Assembly: GCA_024742695.1 (NCBI GenBank)
Contig: JANSXY010000017.1
Coordinates: 1-64,000, forward strand
Origin: Paracoccaceae bacterium
GTDB lineage: Bacteria > Pseudomonadota > Alphaproteobacteria > Rhodobacterales > Rhodobacteraceae
Reading direction: 5' to 3'
Length of the DNA stretch: 64,000 nucleotides
Part shown: positions 45,210-54,000 of the stretch, one piece after another
How positions within the stretch are numbered: the stretch's first letter is position 1
Layout of the letters: every line of letters starts with the position of its first letter
Notes under the pieces: generated by a model
Database searches by the model: none
Told to the model about the DNA's origin: nothing
Seen by the model: the letters and a program-made list of their open reading frames with translations, nothing else
Made by a program: the position numbers and the translations under genes

Positions 45210-45255
45210 CCAGTCGAACGATCCTGACGTACAAGAGAAGAAATCGTTCGACTGG
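45210..45255. repeat. 13-bp perfect inverted repeat in a divergent intergenic region
   Basis: CCAGTCGAACGAT (45210-45222) and ATCGTTCGACTGG (45243-45255) separated by 20 bp. It lies between the divergent starts at 45053 and 45326. It could be an operator, a hairpin or a relic of a small mobile element; no target duplication is visible. Confidence 0.55.
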
Positions 45256-45325
45256 TCAGGCCCGGGATCCGAGGGGCTGACAGCATAGGTGAGCGACGGA
45301 TCTGCCAACATCGCGGAGACCAAAG

Positions 45326-45640
45326 ATGAACATGCGGTCGACCAGATCGACGGTGACATTTTCGAACCCGTTCACCTTGCCGGGATACCCGGGCGATCTG
45401 CCCGCGGGCGACTACGAGGTTCTCGTCGAAGAGGAGCTTCTACAGGGGCTGAGCTTCGAGGCGTATCGCCGGACGGCGACCTACCTGACGGTGCGCGGAA
45501 GGGGCGGTCATGCGGGACGGACAGAGTTACGGGCGATTTCCGACAGCGACCTGAAAGAGGCGCTGAGCCGGGATCGGGGCGCGACTGAGAAAAACAATCA
45601 CAGCGAGGCGGCGCTTTCTCCGCAGGAGGATGGAACATGA
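45326..45640 (+). CDS. PFT-PG-LPAG family protein, copy A
   Basis: 104 aa. The core (TFSNPFTLPGYPGDLPAGDY, EVLVEEELLQGLSFEAYRRT) is homologous to the core of the protein at 51152 (FSRPFTVPGFDETLPAGEYE). The family is not one I can name. C-terminus is charged and probably disordered. It overlaps the next gene by ATGA, so the two are co-translated. Confidence 0.7.
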   Translation: MNMRSTRSTVTFSNPFTLPGYPGDLPAGDYEVLVEEELLQGLSFEAYRRTATYLTVRGRGGHAGRTELRAISDSDLKEALSRDRGATEKNNHSEAALSPQEDGT

Positions 45641-45981
45641 ATGCTCCCGAATGGCTCAAGCCCGGCATCTATGGCGCGCTGATTGGCGCGGCTCTTGTCG
45701 GCGTGGTCGGTTTTACCTGGGGCGGCTGGGTGACCGGCGGAACCGCGAATGACAGGGCGATGGCGATGTCCCGTAACGATGTCGTCGCCTCAATGGTACC
45801 GGTCTGCCTCGACATGGCGCGGTCAGACCCGGCTCGGGCGGACAAGCTTGCAGCGATCCGGGCAGCCTCGACCTACCAGAGGCGCGACGCTCTCATGACC
45901 GCCGGCTGGGCGACGATGCCAGGAACCGATGCCCCGGACCGAGACATTGCGCAAGCCTGCCTGAAGGAACTGGACCTCTGA
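45637..45981 (+). CDS. Conserved protein with N-terminal membrane anchor
   Basis: 114 aa. One membrane helix near the N-terminus (GIYGALIGAALVGVVGFTWGG), then a periplasmic part with two cysteines (VPVCLDMARSD ... AQACLKEL). I recall similar short proteins of unknown function in alphaproteobacteria. ATGA overlap with copy A upstream; ~107 bp before hflK. Confidence 0.68.
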   Translation: MNAPEWLKPGIYGALIGAALVGVVGFTWGGWVTGGTANDRAMAMSRNDVVASMVPVCLDMARSDPARADKLAAIRAASTYQRRDALMTAGWATMPGTDAPDRDIAQACLKELDL

Positions 45982-46088
45982 GGTCATGCCGTTCAGAGCC
46001 GACGATGTGATGGCGCAAAACGGGTCGCACCGTCAAACGCGCGAGCCAGGCATCGCCCCGCGTGCCAAAACCGAGATAGGAGCTTGCG

Positions 46089-47156
46089 ATGCCTTCTGAT
46101 GATAATGGGCCGGAAGATCGCGGACCTTGGAAAAACAAGCAGACCCGCGTTCCCCCTGAGGTTGATGCAATTCTCAGGTGGGGCCGGGATCGGCTGCACG
46201 GCATCCTGCCGGACGGTCTGCCACCGGTGAAGCGTCTTGCAATCGGGGCCGCCATTGCGCTTGCGGCGTTTGGGGCGTGGACCTCATATTACACGGTGCC
46301 GAGCGACTCCGTCGCAATTGTCCAACGGTTCGGGAAGTACGCGGCCGAGGTCCCTCCGGGGCTGCACTTCAAGATCCCGTTCGGGATTGACGTGACCACG
46401 TTGGTCCCGGTCAAGCGCCAGCTGAAACAGGAGTTCGGGTTCACGACTCCGGGTGCCTCCGATCCCTATCAGAGCCCGACGGACGGTCGCCGCGAGACCG
46501 AGATGGTGACTGGCGATCTCAACGCCGCGCTCGTGGAGTGGGTGGTGCAGTACCGGATTTCCGAACCTCGGAAATTTCTGTTCGAGGTGCGTGAGCCGAG
46601 CGCGACCCTGCGTTACGTCTCGGAGTCCGTCATGCGCGAAGTCGTGGGAGACCGCACAGTCGACGAGGTGATCACCGTCGGGCGCCAGGAAATCGAAAGC
46701 GAAGCCCTGCTGAAGATGCAGGCGCTCGCGACCAAATACGCGATGGGCATCAGCATCGATCAGGTACAGCTGAAGAACATCAATCCGCCCCAGCCGGTTC
46801 AAGCCTCGTTCAACGAGGTCAACCAGGCACAACAAGAGAAGGAGCGGATCATCAACGAGGCCCGCCGCGAATACAACCGCGTCATACCTCTGGCCGAAGG
46901 CGAAAAGGACCAGCGCATCCGCGAAGCCGATGGCTATCGCCTGAGGCGGATCAACGAAGCCGAGGGCGATGCGGCCCGATTCACGGCGCTCCTAACGGAA
47001 TACCGCCAGGCCCCCGAGGTGACCCGGCGCCGGATCTACATCGAAACCCTGCAGGATGTTCTGCCGGGAATTGGCTCCAAGATCATTGTCGACGGGTCCA
47101 CGGCAAGCATCCTGCCGCTTTTGAACCTGGATCGACAGACAGGAGAGCAACCATGA
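46089..47156 (+). CDS. hflK: FtsH protease modulator HflK
   Basis: 355 aa, GGAG before the start. One N-terminal membrane helix (LAIGAAIALAAFGAWTSYY), then the prohibitin/SPFH domain (VPPGLHFKIPFGID, RREAEMV-like RRETEMVTGDLNAALVEW) and a long coiled coil (NQAQQEKERIINEARREYN). With HflC it forms the cage that controls FtsH access at the inner membrane. Overlaps hflC by ATGA. Confidence 0.93.
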   Translation: MPSDDNGPEDRGPWKNKQTRVPPEVDAILRWGRDRLHGILPDGLPPVKRLAIGAAIALAAFGAWTSYYTVPSDSVAIVQRFGKYAAEVPPGLHFKIPFGIDVTTLVPVKRQLKQEFGFTTPGASDPYQSPTDGRRETEMVTGDLNAALVEWVVQYRISEPRKFLFEVREPSATLRYVSESVMREVVGDRTVDEVITVGRQEIESEALLKMQALATKYAMGISIDQVQLKNINPPQPVQASFNEVNQAQQEKERIINEARREYNRVIPLAEGEKDQRIREADGYRLRRINEAEGDAARFTALLTEYRQAPEVTRRRIYIETLQDVLPGIGSKIIVDGSTASILPLLNLDRQTGEQP

Positions 47157-48241
47157 AGACCCTTTCGCTTATTGCCTCGGGGATCGCGGTTGCCGGGGTC
47201 GTCGCTGCGTCATCCGCCGTCTACACGGTCGGCGAGGTCGAACAGGCCATCATCACCCAGTTCGGCAAGCCTGTCGGTGCGCCTATCACCGAGGCCGGTC
47301 TCAAGATAAAACTCCCCTTCGTTCAGGAGGTTAACCGGATCGACAGCCGGGTTCTGGAGTGGGACGGCTCGCCATCGGACATGCCCACCAAAGACAAGCT
47401 CTATATCTCGGTCGATCTCTTCGCGCGCTGGAAGATCACCGATCCTCTGCAGTACTTTCTGCGCCTGCGCGACGAGCGCAGCGCCCAGTCGCGCCTCGAT
47501 GATATCCTCGGCAGCGAGACGCGGAACGCCGTCGCCAAGCACGAACTTATCGAGATTGTGCGCACGACCAGGGGCCGGACGCCGCTTCGGGACACGCTTC
47601 TGACTGATCAGGAGCTTGCGCAGGACATTGGCGCCCTCGTTCCCATCACGAAGGGGCGGGCGCTGGTCGAGCAGCAGATCTTCGAGGCGGCGGCGGAGAA
47701 GGTGCGCGTCTTCGGGATTGAGCTTCTCGATATTCGTTTCAAGCGCATAAACTACAATGAGAGCGTGCGACCCAAGATCTATGACCGCATGATCTCAGAG
47801 CGCCGGCAGATCGCCGAAAGATTCCTGTCCGAAGGCAACGGTGAAGCGGCCCGTATTCAAGGCAACAGGGTGCGGGATCTGAACAAGATCCAGTCCGAAG
47901 CCTATCGCGCCGTCGAGGAAATCCGCGGTGCCGCCGATGCCGCAGCAGCAGCAATCTATGCAGGCGCCTACAATGTCGATGCCGTTTCGGTCGAATTCTA
48001 CGATTTCACCCGAACCATGCAGGCCTACGGCGACATGATTTCCGACGACACAACGCTTGTCCTGACGACGGACAGCGATCTGTTCCAGTTCCTGCGCGGC
48101 ATGCAGGGCGAGGCAAACCCCTTCCTCGATCCCGGCAGCGACCCGGGCGACGGTGGCGTGGCGTCAACCGGCAGGGCCCGACCAGCGCAAGACGCCGCGA
48201 CGCCAATCTTGACACAGACGGAGGTCGAAGCAGGCCGGTAG
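47153..48241 (+). CDS. hflC: FtsH protease modulator HflC
   Basis: 362 aa, ATGA overlap with hflK. N-terminal membrane helix, YTVGEVEQAIITQFGKPVG, then SPFH domain (VDLFARWKITDPLQYFLRLRDE) and the HflC marker FRFEFYDFTRTMQAY-like stretch (SVEFYDFTRTMQAYGDM). The C-terminal ~45 residues are an extended low-complexity tail. Membership in this small-protein cluster suggests a second hflKC set specialised for stress. Confidence 0.92.
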   Translation: MKTLSLIASGIAVAGVVAASSAVYTVGEVEQAIITQFGKPVGAPITEAGLKIKLPFVQEVNRIDSRVLEWDGSPSDMPTKDKLYISVDLFARWKITDPLQYFLRLRDERSAQSRLDDILGSETRNAVAKHELIEIVRTTRGRTPLRDTLLTDQELAQDIGALVPITKGRALVEQQIFEAAAEKVRVFGIELLDIRFKRINYNESVRPKIYDRMISERRQIAERFLSEGNGEAARIQGNRVRDLNKIQSEAYRAVEEIRGAADAAAAAIYAGAYNVDAVSVEFYDFTRTMQAYGDMISDDTTLVLTTDSDLFQFLRGMQGEANPFLDPGSDPGDGGVASTGRARPAQDAATPILTQTEVEAGR

Positions 48242-48369
48242 GTTCATGTTGGAAGGTTTCAAGCATGAATAGAGGGTATCAATCGGGAAGCACGTCAATG
48301 ACACCTGGACCACCGCGGTCGGTTTCTGTCCGCTTCTGAGCAAGACACACCCAATTAAATTCCGTGCCC

Positions 48370-48383
48370 CTAACCTGCGTCAG
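48370..48383. promoter_or_regulatory. Shared intergenic motif, copy 3
   Basis: CTAACCTGCGTCAG, the exact reverse complement of 44166-44179, 129 bp upstream of the forward gene at 48512. In both places the sequence reads CTAACCTGCGTCAG in the direction of the downstream gene. Confidence 0.45.
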
Positions 48384-48511
48384 CACCCGATGTCCGACTT
48401 GCTGTAAGGTGAATGGCAAGAGTTGGATCGCGACGAGGCGACGGCCTGCCTGCCCACGCTCGAGCACACGACGTCCAGCGTCACAGCATGCAGCGTGAAG
48501 GATGATACGCC

Positions 48512-48991
48512 ATGACATCAGTGAAAGATCTTACCAAGACGGCCGCAGAGACAACCGATCTTGAACGTCGTGTACTGGCCCATGAACGGATCCTGCAAGC
48601 TCTGATCGCCTACATGGCCCGTACGGAGCCGCGGTTCATCGATCATTTGAGAGAACGGTTCGTGGAACCGATGAGATTGACCCGGCACGAACATGACCAC
48701 CGCGAAACCGACGACTACGCGGAAGAGTTCATTCGCGCCGTGATGCTCCTCGGAGAAGTGCGCGCGCCCAACGCGAAGGAGCCGGAGATGACCGAAAAGC
48801 AACCTGAGCAACCGAAAAGCAGAGGAGAAAAGGGGTCTTTCATGGACCGGCCAACGCAGCGCGATTGGGTTCAGGTAAACGAAAGAAACGGCATCTGGGA
48901 GGTTAAGGTAGATGGCAAGTTTCGCGGCGACTACCACCAGAAGGAGCATGCTCTTGCCGCTGCGGCCTTGCACAAATTGTCGCCCCGATGA
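48512..48991 (+). CDS. Conserved protein with DUF2188-like C-terminal domain
   Basis: 159 aa. N-terminal helical part (LERRVLAHERILQALIAYMA), a charged linker, and a C-terminal domain NGIWEVKVDGKFRGDYHQKE followed by HALAAAALHKL, the VxxxxGxWxVxxDG pattern of DUF2188. Its stop overlaps a downstream open frame by ATGA. Function unknown. Confidence 0.7.
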   Translation: MTSVKDLTKTAAETTDLERRVLAHERILQALIAYMARTEPRFIDHLRERFVEPMRLTRHEHDHRETDDYAEEFIRAVMLLGEVRAPNAKEPEMTEKQPEQPKSRGEKGSFMDRPTQRDWVQVNERNGIWEVKVDGKFRGDYHQKEHALAAAALHKLSPR

Positions 48992-49185
48992 CCGTTAGTA
49001 CTCATCCGACAGTCCCACAGGACTTCTCGATCCAGGTGGCCGAGAACGAAGGCATGCCATCGAGATCGAACTCCAGGGGCTCCCCGCCACTGCCCGCTCG
49101 ACGGTTGACCGGAACGCTGACGCTAGGGCTATCGAAGACCCGCGCGGCAACCCGCGGACTCTGGTCCGTCAAGGAACAAGTTGCG

Positions 49186-49968
49186 ATGAAACATCCCTTG
49201 ACGAGGCTGATCGCGCGGACGGCAGCCATAGCCGGTGTGATCGCCTCTTTCGCCTTTCCCGTGCTTGCGCAGGATGGAACCGGCCCAATGCCGGAGAACG
49301 CCCAGCCGCGCAGCTATGGCGGCGGATGGGTCTGCGATCTAGGTTTCCGTGTGGAGGGCGCCGAATGCCTGCCTCTCGATATCCCTGAGCATGCCTATCC
49401 AACCGGGCGCTCCTACGGGACGGGGTGGGAGTGCGACCGAGGGTACGAGGAGGTGGACGGGACGTCGTGCAATCCCATCCCGGTCCCCGCCAATGCCTTC
49501 CTCCGGTCTTCCGGCTACGATTGGCAATGCGAACGCGGGTTCCGGCAGGAGGACGAGGCATGCGTGACCATCGTTCTTCCCGAGCGTGCCTACCTGACAG
49601 AAGATAACTCGGGGACGGGATGGACCTGTGATCGTGGCTATGAGGCTGTTGCAGGGACATGTTTGCCGATTGCTATGCCAGCGAACGCGTATCTGACCAA
49701 CGCAAACTATGGAGACGCCTGGGATTGCGAGCGAGGCTTCGTCAAGATCGACGACCGATGCGACGCCGTTGTCGTGCCATCGCATGCCTATCTGGACGAG
49801 GCATCCTATGGACCGGGCTGGAGCTGCGAGCGCGGATACGAGCCGCTGAATGGCGCCTGCGTCGCCATCGATCTGCCAGAGAACGCCTATCTCGACCGAT
49901 CCGGCAACCGGTGGAGCTGCAATCGAGGCTTCCGGCTCTCGGACGGGATGTGCATCCTTGGACGGTGA
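49186..49968 (+). CDS. Secreted protein with seven ~33-residue two-cysteine repeats
   Basis: 260 aa from the ATG at 49186 (AAGGA upstream). The start gives a signal peptide (TAAIAGVIASFAFPVLAQ). The mature part is seven repeats with the pattern P-x-x-A-Y-L...G-x-W-x-C-x-R-G-(F/Y)...C-x-x-I-x-(V/L), two cysteines each, so repeated disulfide-bonded modules are likely. The open frame extends upstream to 48988; that part lacks a sensible signal and is probably not translated with it. Confidence 0.78.
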   Translation: MKHPLTRLIARTAAIAGVIASFAFPVLAQDGTGPMPENAQPRSYGGGWVCDLGFRVEGAECLPLDIPEHAYPTGRSYGTGWECDRGYEEVDGTSCNPIPVPANAFLRSSGYDWQCERGFRQEDEACVTIVLPERAYLTEDNSGTGWTCDRGYEAVAGTCLPIAMPANAYLTNANYGDAWDCERGFVKIDDRCDAVVVPSHAYLDEASYGPGWSCERGYEPLNGACVAIDLPENAYLDRSGNRWSCNRGFRLSDGMCILGR

Positions 49969-49999
49969 TGCGGATGTTTCTCGTCGTGGCAGGTCCGGC

Positions 50000-50806
50000 A
50001 TGCGCGTCCGCATCGGGTGCCGTCTGCGCTACAGCTTCCCGCAGCCGACACCGCTGATTGCGATGCTGAACGTCCACTACTCGCGCTTTGGCGATCTGGA
50101 GCGTGCAGATTACCTCGTGACGTCGCCGAGCGTACCGCTCGAAAGCTACCGCGACGGCTTCGGCAACTGGTGTACGCGCCTCATGGCTCCGGCGGGCGAC
50201 TTCTGCCTGTCGACGGATGGCATCTTCCGCGACACGGGCCAGCCTGATCCCTCCATGCCCGGCGCGCGGCAGCACGCGGTTCAGGATCTGCCATTCGAGA
50301 CCCTCGTGTTTCTGCAGGGCAGCAGGTATTGCGACACCGACCTCCTATCGGAGGAGGCGTGGCGCCTGTTCGAGACCACGGACCCCGGATGGTCACGCGT
50401 CCAGGCGATCTGCGATTTCGTGCATGGACATGTCCGCTTCGACTATATGCAGGCAAAGGCGACGCGCACAGCGTCGCAGACCCTCGCCGAGGGGCAGGGT
50501 GTCTGCCGCGACTTTGCCCATCTCGCCATCGCGCTGTGTCGTTGCATGAACATTCCGGCCCGCTACTGCACCGGATATCTGAGCGACATCGGTGAACCTA
50601 TGCCGCATCCGCCGGGGGATTTTGCTGCCTGGATGGAGGTATTCCTTGCCGGTGAATGGCACATGTTCGACCCGCGCAATAACAAGCCGAGGTTTGCGAG
50701 GATCCTGATCGCGCGCGGTCGCGATGCTGCCGATGTTCCTCTGACCCAGACATTCGGCCAGAACACTTTGATGGAATTCAAGGTCTGGACGGATGAATTG
50801 GCCTGA
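50000..50806 (+). CDS. Transglutaminase-like protein, copy A
   Basis: 268 aa from the ATG at 50000. Catalytic cysteine motif GVCRDFAHLAIALCR, aspartate motif WHMFDPRNNKPR, and the family tail ARILIARGRDAADVPLTQTFGQ. The position that holds the catalytic histidine in canonical transglutaminases reads DFAAWMEV. Members of this subfamily often lack that His, so activity may be altered. Likely a cytosolic peptidase or ligase. Confidence 0.83.
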   Translation: MRVRIGCRLRYSFPQPTPLIAMLNVHYSRFGDLERADYLVTSPSVPLESYRDGFGNWCTRLMAPAGDFCLSTDGIFRDTGQPDPSMPGARQHAVQDLPFETLVFLQGSRYCDTDLLSEEAWRLFETTDPGWSRVQAICDFVHGHVRFDYMQAKATRTASQTLAEGQGVCRDFAHLAIALCRCMNIPARYCTGYLSDIGEPMPHPPGDFAAWMEVFLAGEWHMFDPRNNKPRFARILIARGRDAADVPLTQTFGQNTLMEFKVWTDELA

Positions 50807-50938
50807 CTGACCTCGGCTTCTTTTTCGATGCACCATCGCAATTCGGGTCGCCAGCCCCCATATTTACAGTACCGATGCGAAGTATCCCGGTCCGACATGG
50901 ACGAGGAGTTGGCGTCGGAAAATCAAAGGATCGATGAA

Positions 50939-51076
50939 ATGTCCTTCAAGGACCTGACCGCCAGGGCTGCGGCTGCGTTAAAGCCCAAGCCTGCGAAAAC
51001 AGCAACGACCCCTGCCAAGGAGACCGAGCCCAAGGCCGCTGGCAAGGAACCACCCGCGAAGTCCAAGACATCTTGA
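50939..51076 (+). CDS. Small Lys/Ala-rich protein (45 aa)
   Basis: Starts at the ATG at 50939 with AAAGGA 8 nt upstream; an in-frame upstream ATG at 50897 has weaker support. Sequence SFKDLTARAAAALKPKPAKT, then Ala/Lys/Thr/Pro-rich. I know similar short proteins of unknown function in related bacteria. Probably disordered. Confidence 0.62.
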   Translation: MSFKDLTARAAAALKPKPAKTATTPAKETEPKAAGKEPPAKSKTS

Positions 51077-51151
51077 GACCTACACAGGTTACGCGCCGCA
51101 TTCCTGTAAGGGCGCGGACCATTCACAGCAACAAGGGAAAGGAACGCGCCA

Positions 51152-51685
51152 ATGGAAGATCTGACGAGTAAGTCCGTTGCGGTTTTTTCCCGGCCCTTCA
51201 CCGTTCCGGGCTTTGACGAGACGCTCCCGGCGGGAGAGTACGAGATCGAAACGGAGGTGGCTTCACCCCCTGATCAACGGGATCCCGCAGCCTGGAAAGC
51301 CTCCGTCCTTGTGAAGCTTCATCCCCGGATATCTCATCCGGGACTTGCACGGACTCTGACTGTTTCCCTTGCCGACCTCGACCAAGCACGCGCCAGGGAC
51401 AAGCTGACCGGCAGGGAGTTGTCCGACTTTTTCCTTGAAGAAATGCTGGCTGATCCGATGGTACAGCTCGTGATGAAGGCCGACGGGGTCTCCGAGGCGC
51501 ACCTGCGACATCTCTATTCCCGGTCTGGGACGTCCGATCCGAACCTGGCTGCGCCGCCTTCGAAGACGACCGCCCGAGGAGCGCGGGACGAAGAGTCGAT
51601 CCGGACCGCCGAAAACGAAGGCATGCCTACGCGACCGGACTCGCCGCCGCCCTTGCGCACCCGTCTGGCTGCGGGAAAAACGTGA
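51152..51685 (+). CDS. PFT-PG-LPAG family protein, copy B
   Basis: 177 aa. The N-terminal part (AVFSRPFTVPGFDETLPAGEY) matches the protein at 45326. A middle helical part (ARARDKLTGRELSDFFLEEM) follows, and the C-terminal tail AENEGMPTRPD is nearly the same as a peptide encoded at 49039. Start preceded by GGAAAGGAAC. Overlaps the next start by TGATG. Confidence 0.72.
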   Translation: MEDLTSKSVAVFSRPFTVPGFDETLPAGEYEIETEVASPPDQRDPAAWKASVLVKLHPRISHPGLARTLTVSLADLDQARARDKLTGRELSDFFLEEMLADPMVQLVMKADGVSEAHLRHLYSRSGTSDPNLAAPPSKTTARGARDEESIRTAENEGMPTRPDSPPPLRTRLAAGKT

Positions 51686-51894
51686 TGGCGGACAAGGCCA
51701 TCGCCGAAGGTGACGTACCGGACATCGCGACCCCAAGGGCCGTGGGTGATGTTCCGCAAGAACGCCGATGCCTGCGATGCGAAACCTCGTTCTGGAGCGA
51801 AGGCTTCGGAGAACGGATTTGCCGACGCTGCAGGGGGTTGAACGCCTGGCGGAACGCCGCACCAATCAGCCCGGGCGCATCTCGCCGCCGCTGA
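51685..51894 (+). CDS. Small zinc-ribbon protein
   Basis: 69 aa from the ATG at 51685, overlapping the previous stop; a GTG three bases upstream is also possible. The zinc ribbon is CLRCETSFWSEGFGERICRRC, with two CxxC pairs spaced 15 residues, followed by LNAWR. The family is common in alphaproteobacterial small-gene clusters; function unknown, perhaps binding RNA or DNA. Confidence 0.78.
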   Translation: MADKAIAEGDVPDIATPRAVGDVPQERRCLRCETSFWSEGFGERICRRCRGLNAWRNAAPISPGASRRR

Positions 51895-51942
51895 TCCCCA
51901 CAGCCGCGCGCCGTCTTCCCTGAACCACACTGGATCTCCATT

Positions 51943-52866
51943 TTGGCCTGCCTCGACATCGTTCACACCACGACCTACCGATACCGTCACGAGGTACCAC
52001 TTGGGCCGCATCGGTTGATGCTGCGTCCCCGAGAAACGCGGGAATTGCGGCTTCTCTCGCACGCTCTCTCCATCACTCCGGCGGCGACCGTGACATGGGC
52101 ACATGACGTGGCAGGCAACACCATCGCCACCGCCGCCTTTGACGGTCTGACGGATCATCTGGTGATCGAGAGCCGCGCCACCGTGGAACTGACCGCGCCC
52201 GCCTGGCCGGTCTTTGCCATCGCTGCCACGGCCGTCGAATATCCCTTTGCCTATGCCGCCGACGAATGGACGGATCTGGGCGCGTTGACGCTACCGCAAT
52301 ACCGCGACCTTGATGGCCGACTTGCCCGATGGGTCGAGGGTTTTGTCATGGCGCGTCCAACCGATACGCTGTCTTTGCTGAAGGATCTCAGCAATGGTGT
52401 ATTCACCCAGATTTCCTACCAGAGCCGTGACCCTGAAGGCACCCAGTCGCCGATCGAGACGCTCGACCGGCGATGGGGCTCGTGTCGTGATCTTGCGGTC
52501 CTGCTCGCCGAAGCCGCGCGCACACTCGGACTCGGTTCCCGCATAGTGTCCGGCTATCTTTCCGATGCGGAAGAAAGCCTCCTTGGGTCTGCGGGTTCCG
52601 GGTCCACCCATGCCTGGGTCGAGATATTTGTCCCCGGTGCCGGATGGATCGCCTTCGATCCCACGAACCGGAGCTTCGGGTCCCGGAACCTGATACCACT
52701 CGCCGTGGCCCGAAACATCGCACAGGTGACCCCGGTGGCAGGCAACTTTATCGGAACGAACGTCGATTTGCTCTCGATGGAGGTAGTAGTAAGGGTGGAG
52801 CGTGCTTCGGCTCAAGATAACCCGCTCCTAGCCCCAAGAGGCGGGGCGGACATCGCGCTTGTCTGA
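51943..52866 (+). CDS. Transglutaminase-like protein, copy B
   Basis: 307 aa, TTG start. N-terminal beta domain ([20 protein letters not shown]), then the catalytic core with cysteine in [20 protein letters not shown], histidine in [13 protein letters not shown] and aspartate in WIAFDPTNR. All three canonical residues are present. It likely acts on cytosolic or cell-wall peptides. It is the last gene of the small-protein cluster. Confidence 0.88.
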   Translation: MACLDIVHTTTYRYRHEVPLGPHRLMLRPRETRELRLLSHALSITPAATVTWAHDVAGNTIATAAFDGLTDHLVIESRATVELTAPAWPVFAIAATAVEYPFAYAADEWTDLGALTLPQYRDLDGRLARWVEGFVMARPTDTLSLLKDLSNGVFTQISYQSRDPEGTQSPIETLDRRWGSCRDLAVLLAEAARTLGLGSRIVSGYLSDAEESLLGSAGSGSTHAWVEIFVPGAGWIAFDPTNRSFGSRNLIPLAVARNIAQVTPVAGNFIGTNVDLLSMEVVVRVERASAQDNPLLAPRGGADIALV

Positions 52867-53142
52867 TGGCGCTTCGGTGTGACAAGCTTGCGGCTGCTGG
52901 TTTAAACATATTAATAACAATACCTTAACGGCCGGAGAACGTTGGATCCCAGTCCCGTTCCCTCCGCCACCCTGCATTGTTTTTGTTGAGTTTTTATTCT
53001 GCAATGGATCCATATCCATACTAAAACCCATCATCTGAATTGCGCTGGATCGACTGGCTTGCAATGCCTGGAGAACAAGACACTCCCGTAGACAGCGTTT
53101 GCCGCTCACTTTGAGCCTGGGGTCCATCAGCCGTCTCGATCG

Positions 53143-53391
53143 CTATTGTCCACTTCGCCGCCGCCGCGCCGCCCGCTTCCTGCAAGCCTCCCGGCAGTAG
53201 ACGGCATCCGCACGCTTGTGCAGTAGGACCGGGTCGCCGCATTCGGGGCAGCGCCAATCGCCAGCGTGTAGGTTCGCCAGGACGCGTCTTGCCCGCTTCA
53301 TCCGGTTCTTCGGGTTCGACCACATGAATCGCTCGACGATGAGGTTACCGTCCGCATCAAGGCTCAGGGCATGGGGATCCGGGGCTGGCAT
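53143..53391 (-). CDS. Small zinc-finger protein, mobile-element-like
   Basis: 82 aa. N-terminal beta part (HALSLDADGNLIVERFMWS), then a zinc finger CPECGDPVLLHKRADAVYC with a final cysteine EAC and a basic tail RKRAARRRR. Such short Cys4 proteins are usual in phages and plasmids. DNA binding is likely. It is isolated on the reverse strand after the transglutaminase gene. Confidence 0.68.
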   Translation of the reverse strand: MPAPDPHALSLDADGNLIVERFMWSNPKNRMKRARRVLANLHAGDWRCPECGDPVLLHKRADAVYCREACRKRAARRRRSGQ

Positions 53392-53517
53392 GTCAGGTTC
53401 CTATTTTCGAGGGCCAGAGGCAGTCTACCACATTGAAATACCGTACATTCTGGAATTGACTTGTTGGCGCGCAGACATCGTTGACCTAGTCGGCTGTTTT
53501 CTACAGGGTGTCCGCAG

Positions 53518-53889
53518 ATGGACGGGATTTCATTGATGCTTTGTGCTTCGCTCATCGCCGTGGATGGCGACACCGTGAAGTGCGACGGCGTGAACCTGCG
53601 CCCCATGGGCGACGGCGCACCATACGTCTCAGGCTTCGACACCCCTGAGTTCGGGCAACACGCAAAGTGCACGGAAGAGCATCGACTTGCCATCAGGGCG
53701 ATGGCGCGGATGTCCGAGCTTCTGCAGACGCCTGGTCTGACCATTGAAGACTCGGGACAGCTGGATCCGTTCAAGCGACCCCTTGTGGTCCTGCGACTGC
53801 CGGATGGCTCTACGATCGGGCAGACACTGATCGACGAGGGATTGGCGCGGGTCTGGACGCCAGAATACACCGCAGATTGGTGTAGCTAA
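53518..53889 (+). CDS. Staphylococcal-nuclease-like (thermonuclease) protein
   Basis: 123 aa. SNase-like pattern: LIAVDGDTVKCDGVNLRPMG, then FDTPEFGQHAKCTEEHRLAI and LDPFKRPLVVLRLPDGSTIG and the C-terminal LIDEGLARVWTPEYTADWC. Possible signal at the very N-terminus (ISLMLCASLIAVDG). Two arginine/glutamate catalytic residues are not clear, so activity is uncertain. Confidence 0.7.
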   Translation: MDGISLMLCASLIAVDGDTVKCDGVNLRPMGDGAPYVSGFDTPEFGQHAKCTEEHRLAIRAMARMSELLQTPGLTIEDSGQLDPFKRPLVVLRLPDGSTIGQTLIDEGLARVWTPEYTADWCS

Positions 53890-54000
53890 GCCTCCCTCAT
53901 CGCGGGGACACCGACACCATTTGGGCATCAGTTGCCCGCTTTCTTTGACGATTCGCTCGTCATGGTGCAGCCTGCATCCAAGGCATTCATGGAGAGGTAG

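Noticed and set aside
48988-49185. 66-codon leader of the cysteine-repeat protein
   Set aside because: It would bury the signal peptide; the ATG at 49186 has a ribosome-binding site and a proper signal.
52941-52969. tRNA-like 3' end (CCCGTTCCCTCCGCCA)
   Set aside because: The T-arm does not pair properly and no upstream tRNA body is visible, so it is not called as a tRNA or att site.
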